Shown: positions 42,171 to 50,484 of the stretch, piece after piece
Layout: every line of letters begins with the position of its first letter
Numbering within the stretch: the stretch's first letter is position 1
Made by a program: the position numbers and the translations under genes
Source: Sphingosinicella sp942492965
GTDB lineage: Bacteria > Pseudomonadota > Alphaproteobacteria > Sphingomonadales > Sphingomonadaceae
DNA length: 64,000 nucleotides
NCBI GenBank assembly: GCA_942492965.1
Contig: OW818656.1
Span: forward strand, 1,426,001-1,490,000
Reading direction: 5' to 3'
Notes under the pieces: model-generated
Databases searched by the model: none
Told to the model about the DNA's origin: nothing
What the model saw: only the letters and a program-made list of their open reading frames with translations

Positions 42171-42704
42171 TTATCCGCTGACGATGTGGATGCTGCCCTT
42201 CGCGCCCGCCGCCCCGTCCACCGTCTCGTCGACGAGTTCGACGACGAAGGCGTCGCCGTCCGCGGTCTCGCCGGTCAGCGTATCGCCTTCGCGTTCGAAT
42301 GTGATACCCTTCTGCGTGAAGCGCCGCGCGAACCAGCCCGCCACGGTCTTCGCGTCGGCGGGCGCGGTGAAGCCGACATCGACCGCGCTGTCGCCTTCCT
42401 TGTCCTTGGCGCCGGCGTCCACCCGAATCTCCCCGATTGTCGAGCCGGGGTAGAGCTTCACCCCGTCGATATCGAAATCGTCCGCGCCGAGCGCCATCTT
42501 CGGCAGCTTGAGATTGAGATCGAAGCCCGGCGTCGTCACCGTCACCGCCCCCGTCTTGCCGTCCGCCGCCGCCTCGAACACGCGCTTGCCCTTGTCGTTC
42601 GCCGCGACGATCGCGACGTCCGCGCCCTTTTCGGGCTGATCGGCAGGCTCGTCGCACGCGGCAAGGCCAAGCATGGCGAGCGCGGGAATCATCAGCTTCA
42701 TCAT
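42171..42704 (-). CDS. Predicted lipoprotein of unknown function
   Basis: 177 aa with a lipobox signal, LAMLGLAACDEP (Cys about 17). The mature part has no family I recognise; it is acidic and includes DGVKLYPGSTIGEIRVDAG and TVAGWFARRFTQKGITFE. ATGs at 42704 and 42701 follow GAGGTG. It sits between queA and tgt and has its own promoter-like sequence within a palindrome just upstream. Confidence 0.72.
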   Translation of the reverse strand: MMKLMIPALAMLGLAACDEPADQPEKGADVAIVAANDKGKRVFEAAADGKTGAVTVTTPGFDLNLKLPKMALGADDFDIDGVKLYPGSTIGEIRVDAGAKDKEGDSAVDVGFTAPADAKTVAGWFARRFTQKGITFEREGDTLTGETADGDAFVVELVDETVDGAAGAKGSIHIVSG

Positions 42705-42720
42705 GACCACCTCATTAACC

Positions 42721-42760
42721 GTATTATACAAATAATACAGCAGCGACCGGATCACGGCAA
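42721..42760 (-). promoter_or_regulatory. Promoter with overlapping inverted repeat before the lipoprotein gene
   Basis: On the minus strand TTGCCG (42760-42755) and TATTAT (42737-42732) are 17 bp apart and fit -35 and -10. The -10 lies in a perfect inverted repeat, GTATTAT (42721-42727) and ATAATAC (42732-42738), with a four-base loop. This is the AT-richest stretch in the region and could be an operator. The -35 lies at the end of queA. Confidence 0.45.
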
Positions 42761-43777
42761 GAGCAGGCTCGAATCGCCATAGGAGTAGAAGCGGTATCCG
42801 CCCCCGATCGCGTGCGCATAGGCGGCGCGCATCGTTTCCAGCCCCATCAGCGCGCTCACCAGCATGAAGAGCGTGGAGCGCGGCAGATGGAAGTTGGTCA
42901 TTAAACCCTGCACCACGCGGAAGCGGTAGCCGGGCGTGATGAAAATGTCGGTATCGCCGCTGAACGGTGCGATTTCGCCATCCTCGCGCGCCGCGCTTTC
43001 GAGGAGGCGCAGCGAGGTGGTGCCCACGGCGATAATCCGCCCGCCCGCCGCACGCGCAGCGTTGAGGCGCACCGCCGCTTCTGCGCTCACCTCGCCCCAC
43101 TCGGCGTGCATCCGGTGGTCGCGCGTGTCGTCCACCTTCACCGGCAGGAACGTCCCCGCCCCCACATGCAGCGTAAGCGTCTCGCGCTGCACACCGCGCG
43201 CGTCGAGCGCCGCGATCAGCTCAGGCGTGAAGTGCAATGCAGCCGTGGGCGCCGCGACCGCCCCTTCGCGCGCAGCGAACATCGTCTGATAGTCCTCGGC
43301 ATCGCGTGCGTCGGCCGGGCGCTTGCCCGCAATGTATGGCGGCAGCGGCATCGTGCCCGCCGCGTGCAGCGCGGCCTCCAGCGGCCCCTCGCATTCGAAG
43401 CGCCACAGGATGCTGCCGTCCGCCGCCTTCTCGGCAACAACGCCCTCCAGCCCCGCACCGAAATCGACACGGTCGCCCGTCTTCAGCCGCTTGGCATTGC
43501 GGACGAACGCCCGCCATTCATACGGCCCTTCGCGCTTGTGCAGCGTGACGCCGATCTTCGCCTCGCCCTTGCGGCCGAAAAGCTGCGCGGGGATGACGCG
43601 CGTGTCGTTGAAGACGAGCACATCGCCGGGCGCGAGCAGCGCAGGCAGATCGCGCACCACGCGGTCTTCAAGGCTACCGGGACGCACGACGAGCATCCGC
43701 GCCGCGTCGCGCGGGCTCGCCGGGCGAAGCGCGATGCAGTCCTGCGGAAGTTCGAAATCGAAATCGTCGACGCGCAA
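42752..43777 (-). CDS. queA: S-adenosylmethionine:tRNA ribosyltransferase-isomerase
   Basis: 341 aa. It transfers and rearranges the ribose of SAM onto preQ1 in tRNA to make epoxyqueuosine. Seen: DFDFELPQDCIALRPASPRDAARMLV, FNDTRVIPAQLFG, HVGAGTFLPVKVDD and TNFHLPRSTLFMLVSAL. A TTG start at 43777 is chosen because the family's MRVDxFDFELP beginning follows directly; upstream sequence belongs to the isomerase gene, whose stop is one base away. Confidence 0.93.
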   Translation of the reverse strand: MRVDDFDFELPQDCIALRPASPRDAARMLVVRPGSLEDRVVRDLPALLAPGDVLVFNDTRVIPAQLFGRKGEAKIGVTLHKREGPYEWRAFVRNAKRLKTGDRVDFGAGLEGVVAEKAADGSILWRFECEGPLEAALHAAGTMPLPPYIAGKRPADARDAEDYQTMFAAREGAVAAPTAALHFTPELIAALDARGVQRETLTLHVGAGTFLPVKVDDTRDHRMHAEWGEVSAEAAVRLNAARAAGGRIIAVGTTSLRLLESAAREDGEIAPFSGDTDIFITPGYRFRVVQGLMTNFHLPRSTLFMLVSALMGLETMRAAYAHAIGGGYRFYSYGDSSLLLP

Positions 43778-43778
43778 G

Positions 43779-44492
43779 TCAGTTCTGCGGCGGCGCCGGG
43801 GTTTGCGCGGCGGCCTGCTGCTCTGCCGGTGCAGGATCCGGCGCGGCAATGGCGGGCGGCGGCGGCGGCACGTTATCCGCACCGATCGAGGCCTTGACGA
43901 TGCGGGAGGGGTTCGCGGGCGGCTCGCCGCGCGCGATCTTGTCCACGAATTCCATGCCCGAGATCACGCGGCCCCAGCCGGTGTAATTGCCGTCCATCGT
44001 GCCGGTCATCGGCATGAACATGATGAAGAACTGGCTGTTGGCGCTATCCGCTTCCTGCGTGCGCGCCATGGATGCGGTGCCGCGCAGGTGCGGCAGCGTG
44101 TTGAATTCCGCCTTCAGGTCGGGAAGATCGGAGCCGCCCTGCCCGGTGCCTTGCGGGTCGCCGGTCTGCGCCATGAAGCCTTCGATCACGCGGTGGAAGA
44201 TGACGCCGTCATAGAAGCCGCGCCGCACGAGCGTCTTGATGCGCTCGACATGGCCGGGCGCCATGTCCGGCCGCATCAATATGGCGACCCGCCCGCCCGT
44301 CGAAAGGTCGAGATACAGGATATTCTCGGGGTCCTGCGCGGTCGGCGCGGCAACCGGCGCGGGCGTCGCCGGCAACGCCTGCTGCACCTTCATCGCCTGT
44401 TCCGGCGACAACTTGTCCGCCTGCTGGGCGGATGCGGGCACCGCAGTCGCAAAGGCCAGCATTGCAAGCAGTGTAGTCAATACGCGTTTCAT
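43779..44492 (-). CDS. Exported cyclophilin-type peptidyl-prolyl isomerase
   Basis: 237 aa with a signal peptide ending VPASA. The cyclophilin domain spans roughly residues 55-195 and has FYDGVIFHRVIEGFMAQTGDPQGTGQGG, ASMARTQEADSANSQFFIM and TGWGRVISGMEFVDKI. The C terminus is Pro/Ala/Gln-rich. The ATG at 44492 follows GAGGG. Periplasmic folding role is inferred. Its stop is one base from the queA start. Confidence 0.88.
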   Translation of the reverse strand: MKRVLTTLLAMLAFATAVPASAQQADKLSPEQAMKVQQALPATPAPVAAPTAQDPENILYLDLSTGGRVAILMRPDMAPGHVERIKTLVRRGFYDGVIFHRVIEGFMAQTGDPQGTGQGGSDLPDLKAEFNTLPHLRGTASMARTQEADSANSQFFIMFMPMTGTMDGNYTGWGRVISGMEFVDKIARGEPPANPSRIVKASIGADNVPPPPPAIAAPDPAPAEQQAAAQTPAPPQN

Positions 44493-44548
44493 GCCGAACC
44501 CTCGATTTCCACCTTGGTGCACGCCGTAGCCCCGGAAGGCTGCATCCG

Positions 44549-44577
44549 CGCTGAATATCATGCCGCTGAATATCATG
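44549..44577. repeat. Tandem 14-bp repeat at the coaD/isomerase junction
   Basis: CGCTGAATATCATG occurs at 44549-44562 and again at 44564-44577, a period of 15 bp. The second copy covers the coaD stop codon. The repeat adds no reading frame. It looks like a local duplication. Confidence 0.55.
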
Positions 44578-45067
44578 ATTTGCCCGCGGCGACCTTCGTC
44601 TTCACCGCCGCCGCCACCGCCGGCGTCACGAACTTGCCGATCTCGCCGCCGAACACCGCGATCTCTTTCACCAGCCGCGAAGCGATCGGCTGCAGCGCCA
44701 CGTCCGCCATCAGGAACACCGTCTCGATCTCGCTGTTCAGCTGCTGGTTCATGCCCGCCATCTGGTATTCATATTCGAAATCGGCAACCGCACGCAGGCC
44801 GCGCACGATCATGCTCGCGCCCTGGCTCGCGGCGAAATCCATCAGCAGCGCGTTGAACGAGACGACCTCGATCGTGCCGTTCGCGATGTCCGCCGTCTCG
44901 CGGCGCACCTGCTCCAGCCGCTCCTCCAATGTGAACATCGGCGACTTGGACGGGTTCGTGGACACGCCGATGATCAGCTTGTCGACGAGCTTGGCGCCGC
45001 GCCGGATGATATCGATATGGCCGAGCGTGATCGGGTCGAAGGTGCCCGGATAGACGCCGATGCGCAT
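44573..45067 (-). CDS. coaD: Phosphopantetheine adenylyltransferase
   Basis: 164 aa, normal length. It makes dephospho-CoA from 4'-phosphopantetheine and ATP. The nucleotidyltransferase motif is YPGTFDPITLGHIDIIRRG, and the C-terminal ISSxxVKE equivalent reads IASRLVKEIAVFGG. RGLRAVADFEYEYQMAGMN is also diagnostic. It lies 23 nt after the ispA gene end on the same strand. Confidence 0.95.
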   Translation of the reverse strand: MRIGVYPGTFDPITLGHIDIIRRGAKLVDKLIIGVSTNPSKSPMFTLEERLEQVRRETADIANGTIEVVSFNALLMDFAASQGASMIVRGLRAVADFEYEYQMAGMNQQLNSEIETVFLMADVALQPIASRLVKEIAVFGGEIGKFVTPAVAAAVKTKVAAGKS

Positions 45068-45090
45068 GACGTGTCCCCCTGCTGATTTTT

Positions 45091-45987
45091 CTAGCGGTCG
45101 CGTTCGATCGCGAAGCGCGCGATGGCGCGCAAGAGATCGGCGGAGTGGCCGAAGCCGTGCAGATGCCCGATCGCCTGGTCGATCAGCATTTCGGCCTGCT
45201 TGCGCGCGCGTTCGATGCCGAGCAGCGAAACGAAGGTCGCCTTGCCCGCGCCCGCATCCTTGCGCACGGCCTTCCCCGTGCGGCGGCTGTCGCCCTCCGC
45301 GTCGAGCAGATCGTCGGCGATCTGGAAGGCAAGGCCGAGATCGCGTGCATAGCCGCGCAACTTCACGCGGTTGTCCGCGCTCGCCTTGCCCATGATCGCG
45401 CCCGCCTCGATCGCGAAGCCAATGAGTGCGCCGGTCTTCAGCTGCTGCAGCCGCGTCGTCGTGGGCAGGTCGAAGGGTTCCCCCTCGGCCACGAGATCCA
45501 TCATCTGCCCGCCCGCCATGCCCGATGGGCCGCTGGCGCGCGCGAGTTCAAGCACCAGTTCGGAACGCACATAGGGGTCTTCGTGCGTGGCCTCGTCGGC
45601 AAGCACCTCGAAGGCGAGCGCCTGCAGCGCGTCCCCCGCCAGCACCGCCGTCGCCTCGTCGAATGCCTTGTGCAGCGTCGGCTTGCCGCGCCGCGTATCG
45701 TCATCGTCCATGCACGGCAGGTCGTCGTGGACAAGGCTGTAGACGTGCACGCATTCGGTCGCGATCGCGGTGCGCAGCGCGCGCTCCTTGTCGACATGGA
45801 ACAGGTCGCACGAAGCGACCACGAGCAGCGGCCGCATCCGCTTGCCCCCGCCCATCGCCGCATAGCGCATCGCCTCCACGAGGCGCCGGCGCGGATCGGC
45901 GGGAATCGGCAGCAATTTGTCGAAACGCTGGTCGATCGCGGTTCCGATGGCATCGAGCGCGGGCTTCAGGCTGAGCGAAGCGTACAC
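45091..45987 (-). CDS. ispA: Polyprenyl (farnesyl) diphosphate synthase
   Basis: 298 aa. Both Asp-rich motifs are present: LVHDDLPCMDDDDTRRG and FQIADDLLDAEGD. GGGKRMRPLLVVAS and HKAFDEATAVLAGDALQALAFE are further family signatures. A GTG start at 45987 is chosen because an in-frame ATG far upstream would lie inside xseB. It is 8 nt after the xseB stop, the usual xseB-ispA order. Product length is assumed C15 from the short-chain-type FARM region. Confidence 0.92.
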   Translation of the reverse strand: MYASLSLKPALDAIGTAIDQRFDKLLPIPADPRRRLVEAMRYAAMGGGKRMRPLLVVASCDLFHVDKERALRTAIATECVHVYSLVHDDLPCMDDDDTRRGKPTLHKAFDEATAVLAGDALQALAFEVLADEATHEDPYVRSELVLELARASGPSGMAGGQMMDLVAEGEPFDLPTTTRLQQLKTGALIGFAIEAGAIMGKASADNRVKLRGYARDLGLAFQIADDLLDAEGDSRRTGKAVRKDAGAGKATFVSLLGIERARKQAEMLIDQAIGHLHGFGHSADLLRAIARFAIERDR

Positions 45988-45995
45988 CGGCGCGC

Positions 45996-46247
45996 CTATT
46001 CGGTATCGAAGGGCCGCGTGCCCTTCGGTTCGCCGTCGGGGCCGACCTGGATAAGCTCGATGCGCGCCTGCGCCGCTTTCAGCTTCGCTTCGCAATAGGC
46101 CTTCAGCTGCTGGCCCTGTTCGTAAAGACCGATCGAGGCTTCAAGATCGACCTCGCCGGCCTCGAGCTGGTGCACGATCTTCTCAAGCCGCGACAGCGCA
46201 GCTTCAAAGCTCAGCCCATCCAGCGATACCGTATCCGCGCCGGTCAT
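45996..46247 (-). CDS. xseB: Exodeoxyribonuclease VII small subunit
   Basis: 83 aa. The family pattern is clear: LSFEAALSRLEKIVHQLEAGEVDLEASIGLYEQGQQLKAYCEAKL (core LEKIVHQLEAGEVDLEASI). It joins XseA to degrade single-stranded DNA. First gene of the xseB-ispA pair. An upstream extension of the frame lacks any similarity and was rejected. Confidence 0.92.
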   Translation of the reverse strand: MTGADTVSLDGLSFEAALSRLEKIVHQLEAGEVDLEASIGLYEQGQQLKAYCEAKLKAAQARIELIQVGPDGEPKGTRPFDTE

Positions 46248-46378
46248 CAGACTCCCTGCCTTCCGTCCATGCAGGGCGTTTTGGACGGGCGATGCGCGGC
46301 GGTCAACAGGGGTTTGGGCTGATGGCTTGCGCGGCGCACCGAAACGCCGCAGCATCGGGCGCAGGGGGCAGCGACACG

Positions 46379-47221
46379 ATGATGCGGACGGTCTTCGACA
46401 TCGCGAACACGCGCTACGAGGAATGGGTCTTCTTCGCGATTCCGCTGGCGCTGTTCGCGCTGGCGGCCATCGGGCGCTGGCGCAGCAAGACACAGCGCTG
46501 GTCGAAGGTGCTGCTGGTGTTCGCCGCGCTCACGTTCCTGGTGATGCTCATTCCGCTTTGGGACTACCACGCAATGAAAGGCGTGATGGCGAAAGGCAGC
46601 GACATCAAGGTGGCCGAAGGCGTCGTCAGCGATGCCTGGACCCGGGAACGCCGCGAAGCCCGCAGCCCCGGCGACATCGGCTATCGTTACCGCACGTGGG
46701 AAGGCTTCACCGCCGGCGGCGTCACGTTCGGCTACTGGCGCGGCTTCCAGCCTTCGGGTGCCAGCTTCACGAACCGCGGCGATCCCCCCGTCGCAATCGA
46801 AAACGGAATGCGCGCCCGCATCACCTACCACGAACAGTGGGACGACAAGCGCATCCTGAAGCTGGAACTGGGACCGGCCGCCACGACGAGCAGCCCCGGC
46901 GCCGTCGCCTCATTCGCGCCGGACTGGACCCGCTTCGCCACCGCCGCCGCCACCGGCGACGCCGCGACCGGCGACGCCGCGACCGTCAAGGCGCTGACCC
47001 GCTTCCCCTTCCTGTTCGAAGGCCGGGAACTCACCGCCGATCGCTTCGATTCGATCTGGATGGGCCTGTTCACCCCCGCCGTCCGCGAATGCATGGGCCG
47101 CGCGCAGCCGCAACCCGAGGAGACTCGCTTCGTCGTGTTCTGCGCGCCCTATGTCTTCTACTTCGATCAAGGCGCCGACGGCTGGCGCTTCAGCGAATTC
47201 ACCGCCGACCCGGAGGGTTAG
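46379..47221 (+). CDS. Two-pass membrane protein of unknown function
   Basis: 280 aa. Two hydrophobic segments (about 16-31 and 42-59) precede a large soluble domain with GYRYRTWEGFTAGGVTFGYWRGFQ. A repeat, ATGDA-ATGDA, comes from a tandem 15-bp DNA repeat near 46953-46984. ATGs at 46379 and 46382 are possible; starts further upstream have no clear ribosome site. Its stop overlaps the convergent DUF1294 gene in TTAG. No function assigned. Confidence 0.68.
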   Translation: MMRTVFDIANTRYEEWVFFAIPLALFALAAIGRWRSKTQRWSKVLLVFAALTFLVMLIPLWDYHAMKGVMAKGSDIKVAEGVVSDAWTRERREARSPGDIGYRYRTWEGFTAGGVTFGYWRGFQPSGASFTNRGDPPVAIENGMRARITYHEQWDDKRILKLELGPAATTSSPGAVASFAPDWTRFATAAATGDAATGDAATVKALTRFPFLFEGRELTADRFDSIWMGLFTPAVRECMGRAQPQPEETRFVVFCAPYVFYFDQGADGWRFSEFTADPEG

Positions 47222-47511
47222 GCGAGCGCCATCAGGAACGCCCGTCCACGCTCGGTGGATACGACGAACAGAAGCACCGCCTGCACCGCCAGCGTCGCGC
47301 GGAAGCTCGCCTGAAACGACGCCTTCCGGGTCTTGTGACGCGCCAGCCGCATCGCCGCCCACGCTCCGGGCGAACCGCCGAAGAAGGCAAGTCCAAGCAG
47401 GGTCTGCTCCGAGATCCGGCGCCCGCCCGTTTCGGCGAGGTGCTTGTCCCAGACATAGGTGGCGAAGGCGGCGAGGTTCACCGCAATCAGATAAGAAGCG
47501 ATCGAGTCCAT
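47218..47511 (-). CDS. DUF1294-family small membrane protein
   Basis: 97 aa. It has the DUF1294 pattern: YLIAVNLAAFATYVWDKHLAETGGRRISEQTLLGLAFFGGSPGAWAAMRLARHKTRK, followed by a second membrane span (core DKHLAETGGRRISEQTLL, GGSPGAWAAM). The family's role is unknown. It is downstream of nothing on its strand; the next minus-strand gene begins beyond gcvPB. Confidence 0.83.
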   Translation of the reverse strand: MDSIASYLIAVNLAAFATYVWDKHLAETGGRRISEQTLLGLAFFGGSPGAWAAMRLARHKTRKASFQASFRATLAVQAVLLFVVSTERGRAFLMALA

Positions 47512-47551
47512 CGCCGCTTTCTGCCGCGCCGGCAGTTAACGGACCGTGCGC

Positions 47552-49117
47552 CTATTCTGCTGCGACACTCTCCGGCCCCCAGCTCAGCACGGGCTTCCTT
47601 GCCGCCAGCGTCTCGTCGAGCCGCCTGCGCGGCGCAAGGTGCGGCGCGGCCTTGAAGTGCTCCACTTCGCCCGCCTTCGCGCGGCCCACGAGATGGCGGA
47701 GCGTGGCGATGAACTGGTCGAGCGCCGCCTTGCTCTCGGTTTCCGTCGGCTCGATCAGCATCGCGCCGTGGACGACGAGCGGGAAATACATCGTCATCGG
47801 GTGATAGCCCTCGTCGATCAGCGCCTTGGCGATGTCGATCGTGGTGACGCCGGTGCCGTCGAGGAAATGATCGTCGAACAGCGCCTCGTGCATGCACGGA
47901 CCCGCGCCGCCGAACGGCGCCGACATCACGTCGTCGAGGCTGCGCAGCACATAGTTCGCATTGAGCACGGCGTCCTCGGCAACCTGCCGCAGCCCGTCGG
48001 CGCCGTGGCTCATCATGTAGCTGAGCGCGCGGACGAACATTCCCATCTGGCCGTGGAAGGCGACCATGCGGCCGAAGCTCTTGGCGTGCGTGTCGCCGCC
48101 GCCATGCGCCTGCTCCTCCTCGACCAGTTCGAAATGCGTGCCCGTGTGGCGCACGAACGGCAGCGGCGCGAACGGCGCCAGCGCCGCCGAAAACACCACC
48201 GGGCCCGCGCCCGGACCGCCGCCGCCGTGCGGCGTCGAGAAGGTTTTGTGGAGGTTGATGTGCATCGCATCGACGCCGAGGTCGCCGGGGCGGACCTTGC
48301 CGACGATCGCGTTGAAGTTGGCGCCGTCGCAGTAAACGTAAGCGCCCGCCGCGTGCACGGCCTGCGAAATCGCGATCATCTCCGGCTCAAAGAGCCCGCA
48401 CGTATTGGGGTTGGTAATCATCACCGCCGCCACGTCCGGCCCCAGCCGCGCCTTCAGCGCCGCCAGATCGACGCGGCCCGCGGGCGTCGCCGGGATATTC
48501 TCCACCTCATAGCCGCAGAAGGCCGCCGTGGCCGGGTTGGTGCCGTGCGCCGATTCGGGAACCAGAACCACCTTGCGCGTCTCGCCGCGCGCCTCGTGCG
48601 CGGCGCGGATCGCGAGCATTCCGCACAGCTCACCATGTGCGCCCGCCTTCGGGCTCATCGCGACTTCGGGCATCCCGGTCAGCGTTTTCAGCCAATGCGC
48701 GAGGCTGTCGATGAGTTCGAGCGCGCCCTGCACGCTGTCCACCGGCTGCAGCGGGTGGATGTCCGAAAAGCCGGGCAGGCGCGCCATCTTCTCGTTGAGG
48801 CGAGGGTTGTGCTTCATCGTGCACGAGCCGAGCGGGAACAACCCCATGTCGATCGCGAAGTTCTGGCGGCTGAGCCGCGTGTAGTGGCGCACGACCTCTG
48901 GCTCCGAAAGACCCGGCAGCCCGATCGCTTCACGCTCCAGCCCGCCGAGCCGCGACGCGACCTTCGGCGGCGCTGGCAGGTCCACCCCGGTGCGGTCGCT
49001 GTCGCCGATCTCGAAGATCAAGGGTTCCTCAAGCGCAAGGCCCCGGTTGCCGGTAAAAGTATCCACCTTCGCCTCAACCGCACCCGGCCCCGTCTCACGT
49101 CCCTGACGGTTCAGCAT
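47552..49117 (-). CDS. gcvPB: Glycine dehydrogenase (decarboxylating), subunit 2
   Basis: 521 aa. With GcvPA it forms P-protein, which decarboxylates glycine and passes the aminomethyl group to GcvH. The PLP lysine lies in INLHKTFSTPHGGGGPG. Other markers are FPLGSCTMKHNPRLNEKM, MSPKAGAHGELCGMLAIR, VPESAHGTNPATAAFCGY and VMITNPNTCGLFEP. It overlaps gcvPA by seven nt and ends the operon. Confidence 0.96.
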   Translation of the reverse strand: MLNRQGRETGPGAVEAKVDTFTGNRGLALEEPLIFEIGDSDRTGVDLPAPPKVASRLGGLEREAIGLPGLSEPEVVRHYTRLSRQNFAIDMGLFPLGSCTMKHNPRLNEKMARLPGFSDIHPLQPVDSVQGALELIDSLAHWLKTLTGMPEVAMSPKAGAHGELCGMLAIRAAHEARGETRKVVLVPESAHGTNPATAAFCGYEVENIPATPAGRVDLAALKARLGPDVAAVMITNPNTCGLFEPEMIAISQAVHAAGAYVYCDGANFNAIVGKVRPGDLGVDAMHINLHKTFSTPHGGGGPGAGPVVFSAALAPFAPLPFVRHTGTHFELVEEEQAHGGGDTHAKSFGRMVAFHGQMGMFVRALSYMMSHGADGLRQVAEDAVLNANYVLRSLDDVMSAPFGGAGPCMHEALFDDHFLDGTGVTTIDIAKALIDEGYHPMTMYFPLVVHGAMLIEPTETESKAALDQFIATLRHLVGRAKAGEVEHFKAAPHLAPRRRLDETLAARKPVLSWGPESVAAE

Positions 49118-50481
49118 GACACGGCCTCCTCATACGCTGCGACTAGATTGTCTACATCGTCATCGGTCTGTGTTTCCGTCACAGCCACAACGACCCCGTT
49201 CGCAAGACTCGCCTCCCCCGGATAAAGCCGCCCGAGCGCGACGCCGCCAAGCACGCCCGCGTCCGCCATGCGGCGGATGACCGGCCGTGCCTCCACCGGC
49301 AGCGCCAGCGTGAACTCGTTGAAGAACGGCCCGTTCAGCAGCGTGACCCCCGGAATGGCGCCGAGCCGCTCCGCCACCTGCACGGCGCGCGCATGGTTGA
49401 GCGCCGCGAGATCGCGCAGCCCCTTCTCGCCGAGCAGGCTCATGTGGATGGTGAAGGCAAGGCTGATGAGGCCGGAGTTGGTGCAGATGTTCGACGTCGC
49501 CTTCTCGCGGCGGATGTGCTGCTCGCGCGTCGAGAGCGTCAGCACGAAGCCGCGCTTGCCTTCCGCGTCCACCGTCTCGCCGCACAGCCGCCCCGGCATC
49601 TGGCGGACGTGCTTGTGGTTGCAGGCGAAGAGGCCGAGGTACGGACCGCCGAAGCTGAGCCCGCCGCCGATCGACTGGCCCTCGCCCACCACGATGTCCG
49701 CGCCCATCGCGCCGGGCGAGCGCACCGCGCCGAAGGCGACGGCTTCCGTCACCACGGCGATCAGCAGCGCGCCCTTCTCGTGGCAACGCGCGGCAAGCTC
49801 CGAGAGGTCGGCGACATGGCCGAAGAGGTTGGGGTTCTGCACGACGACGCAGCTCGTCTCGTCATCGATCGCAGCGATGAGCGCAGCGATATCATCGCCA
49901 GGTGCGCCGTCGGTGAGCGACGGCACGGTGCTGACCACCTCATCATCGGTAAAGTGCGTCAGCGTCTTCGCGACCGAGACATAGTGCGGATGCAGCCCCG
50001 CCGAGAGCAGCGCCTTCGCCCGGCGGGTCACGCGCCGCGCCATGAAGATCGCTTCCACGCACGCCGTGGAGCCATCGTACATCGAGGCGTTCGCCACATC
50101 CATGCCGGTCAGCCGCGCGACCTGCGTCTGGAACTCGAACAGATACTGCAGCGTACCCTGCGCGATTTCGGGCTGATAGGGCGTGTAGCTGGTCAGGAAC
50201 TCGCCGCGCTGGATCAGGTGATCGACGCTCGCCGGCACATGGTGCTTGTAGGCGCCGCAGCCGAGAAAGAACGGCACGTGCGTCGCGGTCAGGTTCTTAC
50301 GCGCCATCGCGGAGAGCGCGCGCTCGACCTCCATCTCGCTCATGTGGAGCGGTAGGCCCTCGACGGGGCCGGAAAGCCGCGCGGCAGCGGGCACGTCGCG
50401 GAAAAGGTCATCGACGCTCGCAGCGCCGATCTTGCCGAGCATCGCAGCGCGATCGTCGGCAGTGAGGGGCAGGTATCGCAT
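49111..50481 (-). CDS. gcvPA: Glycine dehydrogenase (decarboxylating), subunit 1
   Basis: 456 aa partner of GcvPB. Seen: FLGCGAYKHHVPASVDHLIQRGEFLTSYTPYQPEIAQGTLQYLFEFQTQV (core TSYTPYQPEIAQGTLQYLFE), NASMYDGSTACVEAIFMA, CVVVQNPNLFG and VGEGQSIGGGLSFGGPYLGLFA. The split P-protein is common in alphaproteobacteria and Gram-positives. It begins 3 nt after the methyltransferase stop. Confidence 0.96.
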   Translation of the reverse strand: MRYLPLTADDRAAMLGKIGAASVDDLFRDVPAAARLSGPVEGLPLHMSEMEVERALSAMARKNLTATHVPFFLGCGAYKHHVPASVDHLIQRGEFLTSYTPYQPEIAQGTLQYLFEFQTQVARLTGMDVANASMYDGSTACVEAIFMARRVTRRAKALLSAGLHPHYVSVAKTLTHFTDDEVVSTVPSLTDGAPGDDIAALIAAIDDETSCVVVQNPNLFGHVADLSELAARCHEKGALLIAVVTEAVAFGAVRSPGAMGADIVVGEGQSIGGGLSFGGPYLGLFACNHKHVRQMPGRLCGETVDAEGKRGFVLTLSTREQHIRREKATSNICTNSGLISLAFTIHMSLLGEKGLRDLAALNHARAVQVAERLGAIPGVTLLNGPFFNEFTLALPVEARPVIRRMADAGVLGGVALGRLYPGEASLANGVVVAVTETQTDDDVDNLVAAYEEAVSC

Positions 50482-50484
50482 TCG

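Noticed and set aside
46292..46378. Longer N terminus for the membrane protein at 46379
   Set aside because: No ribosome site and no similarity; the membrane segment is better placed from the ATG at 46379.
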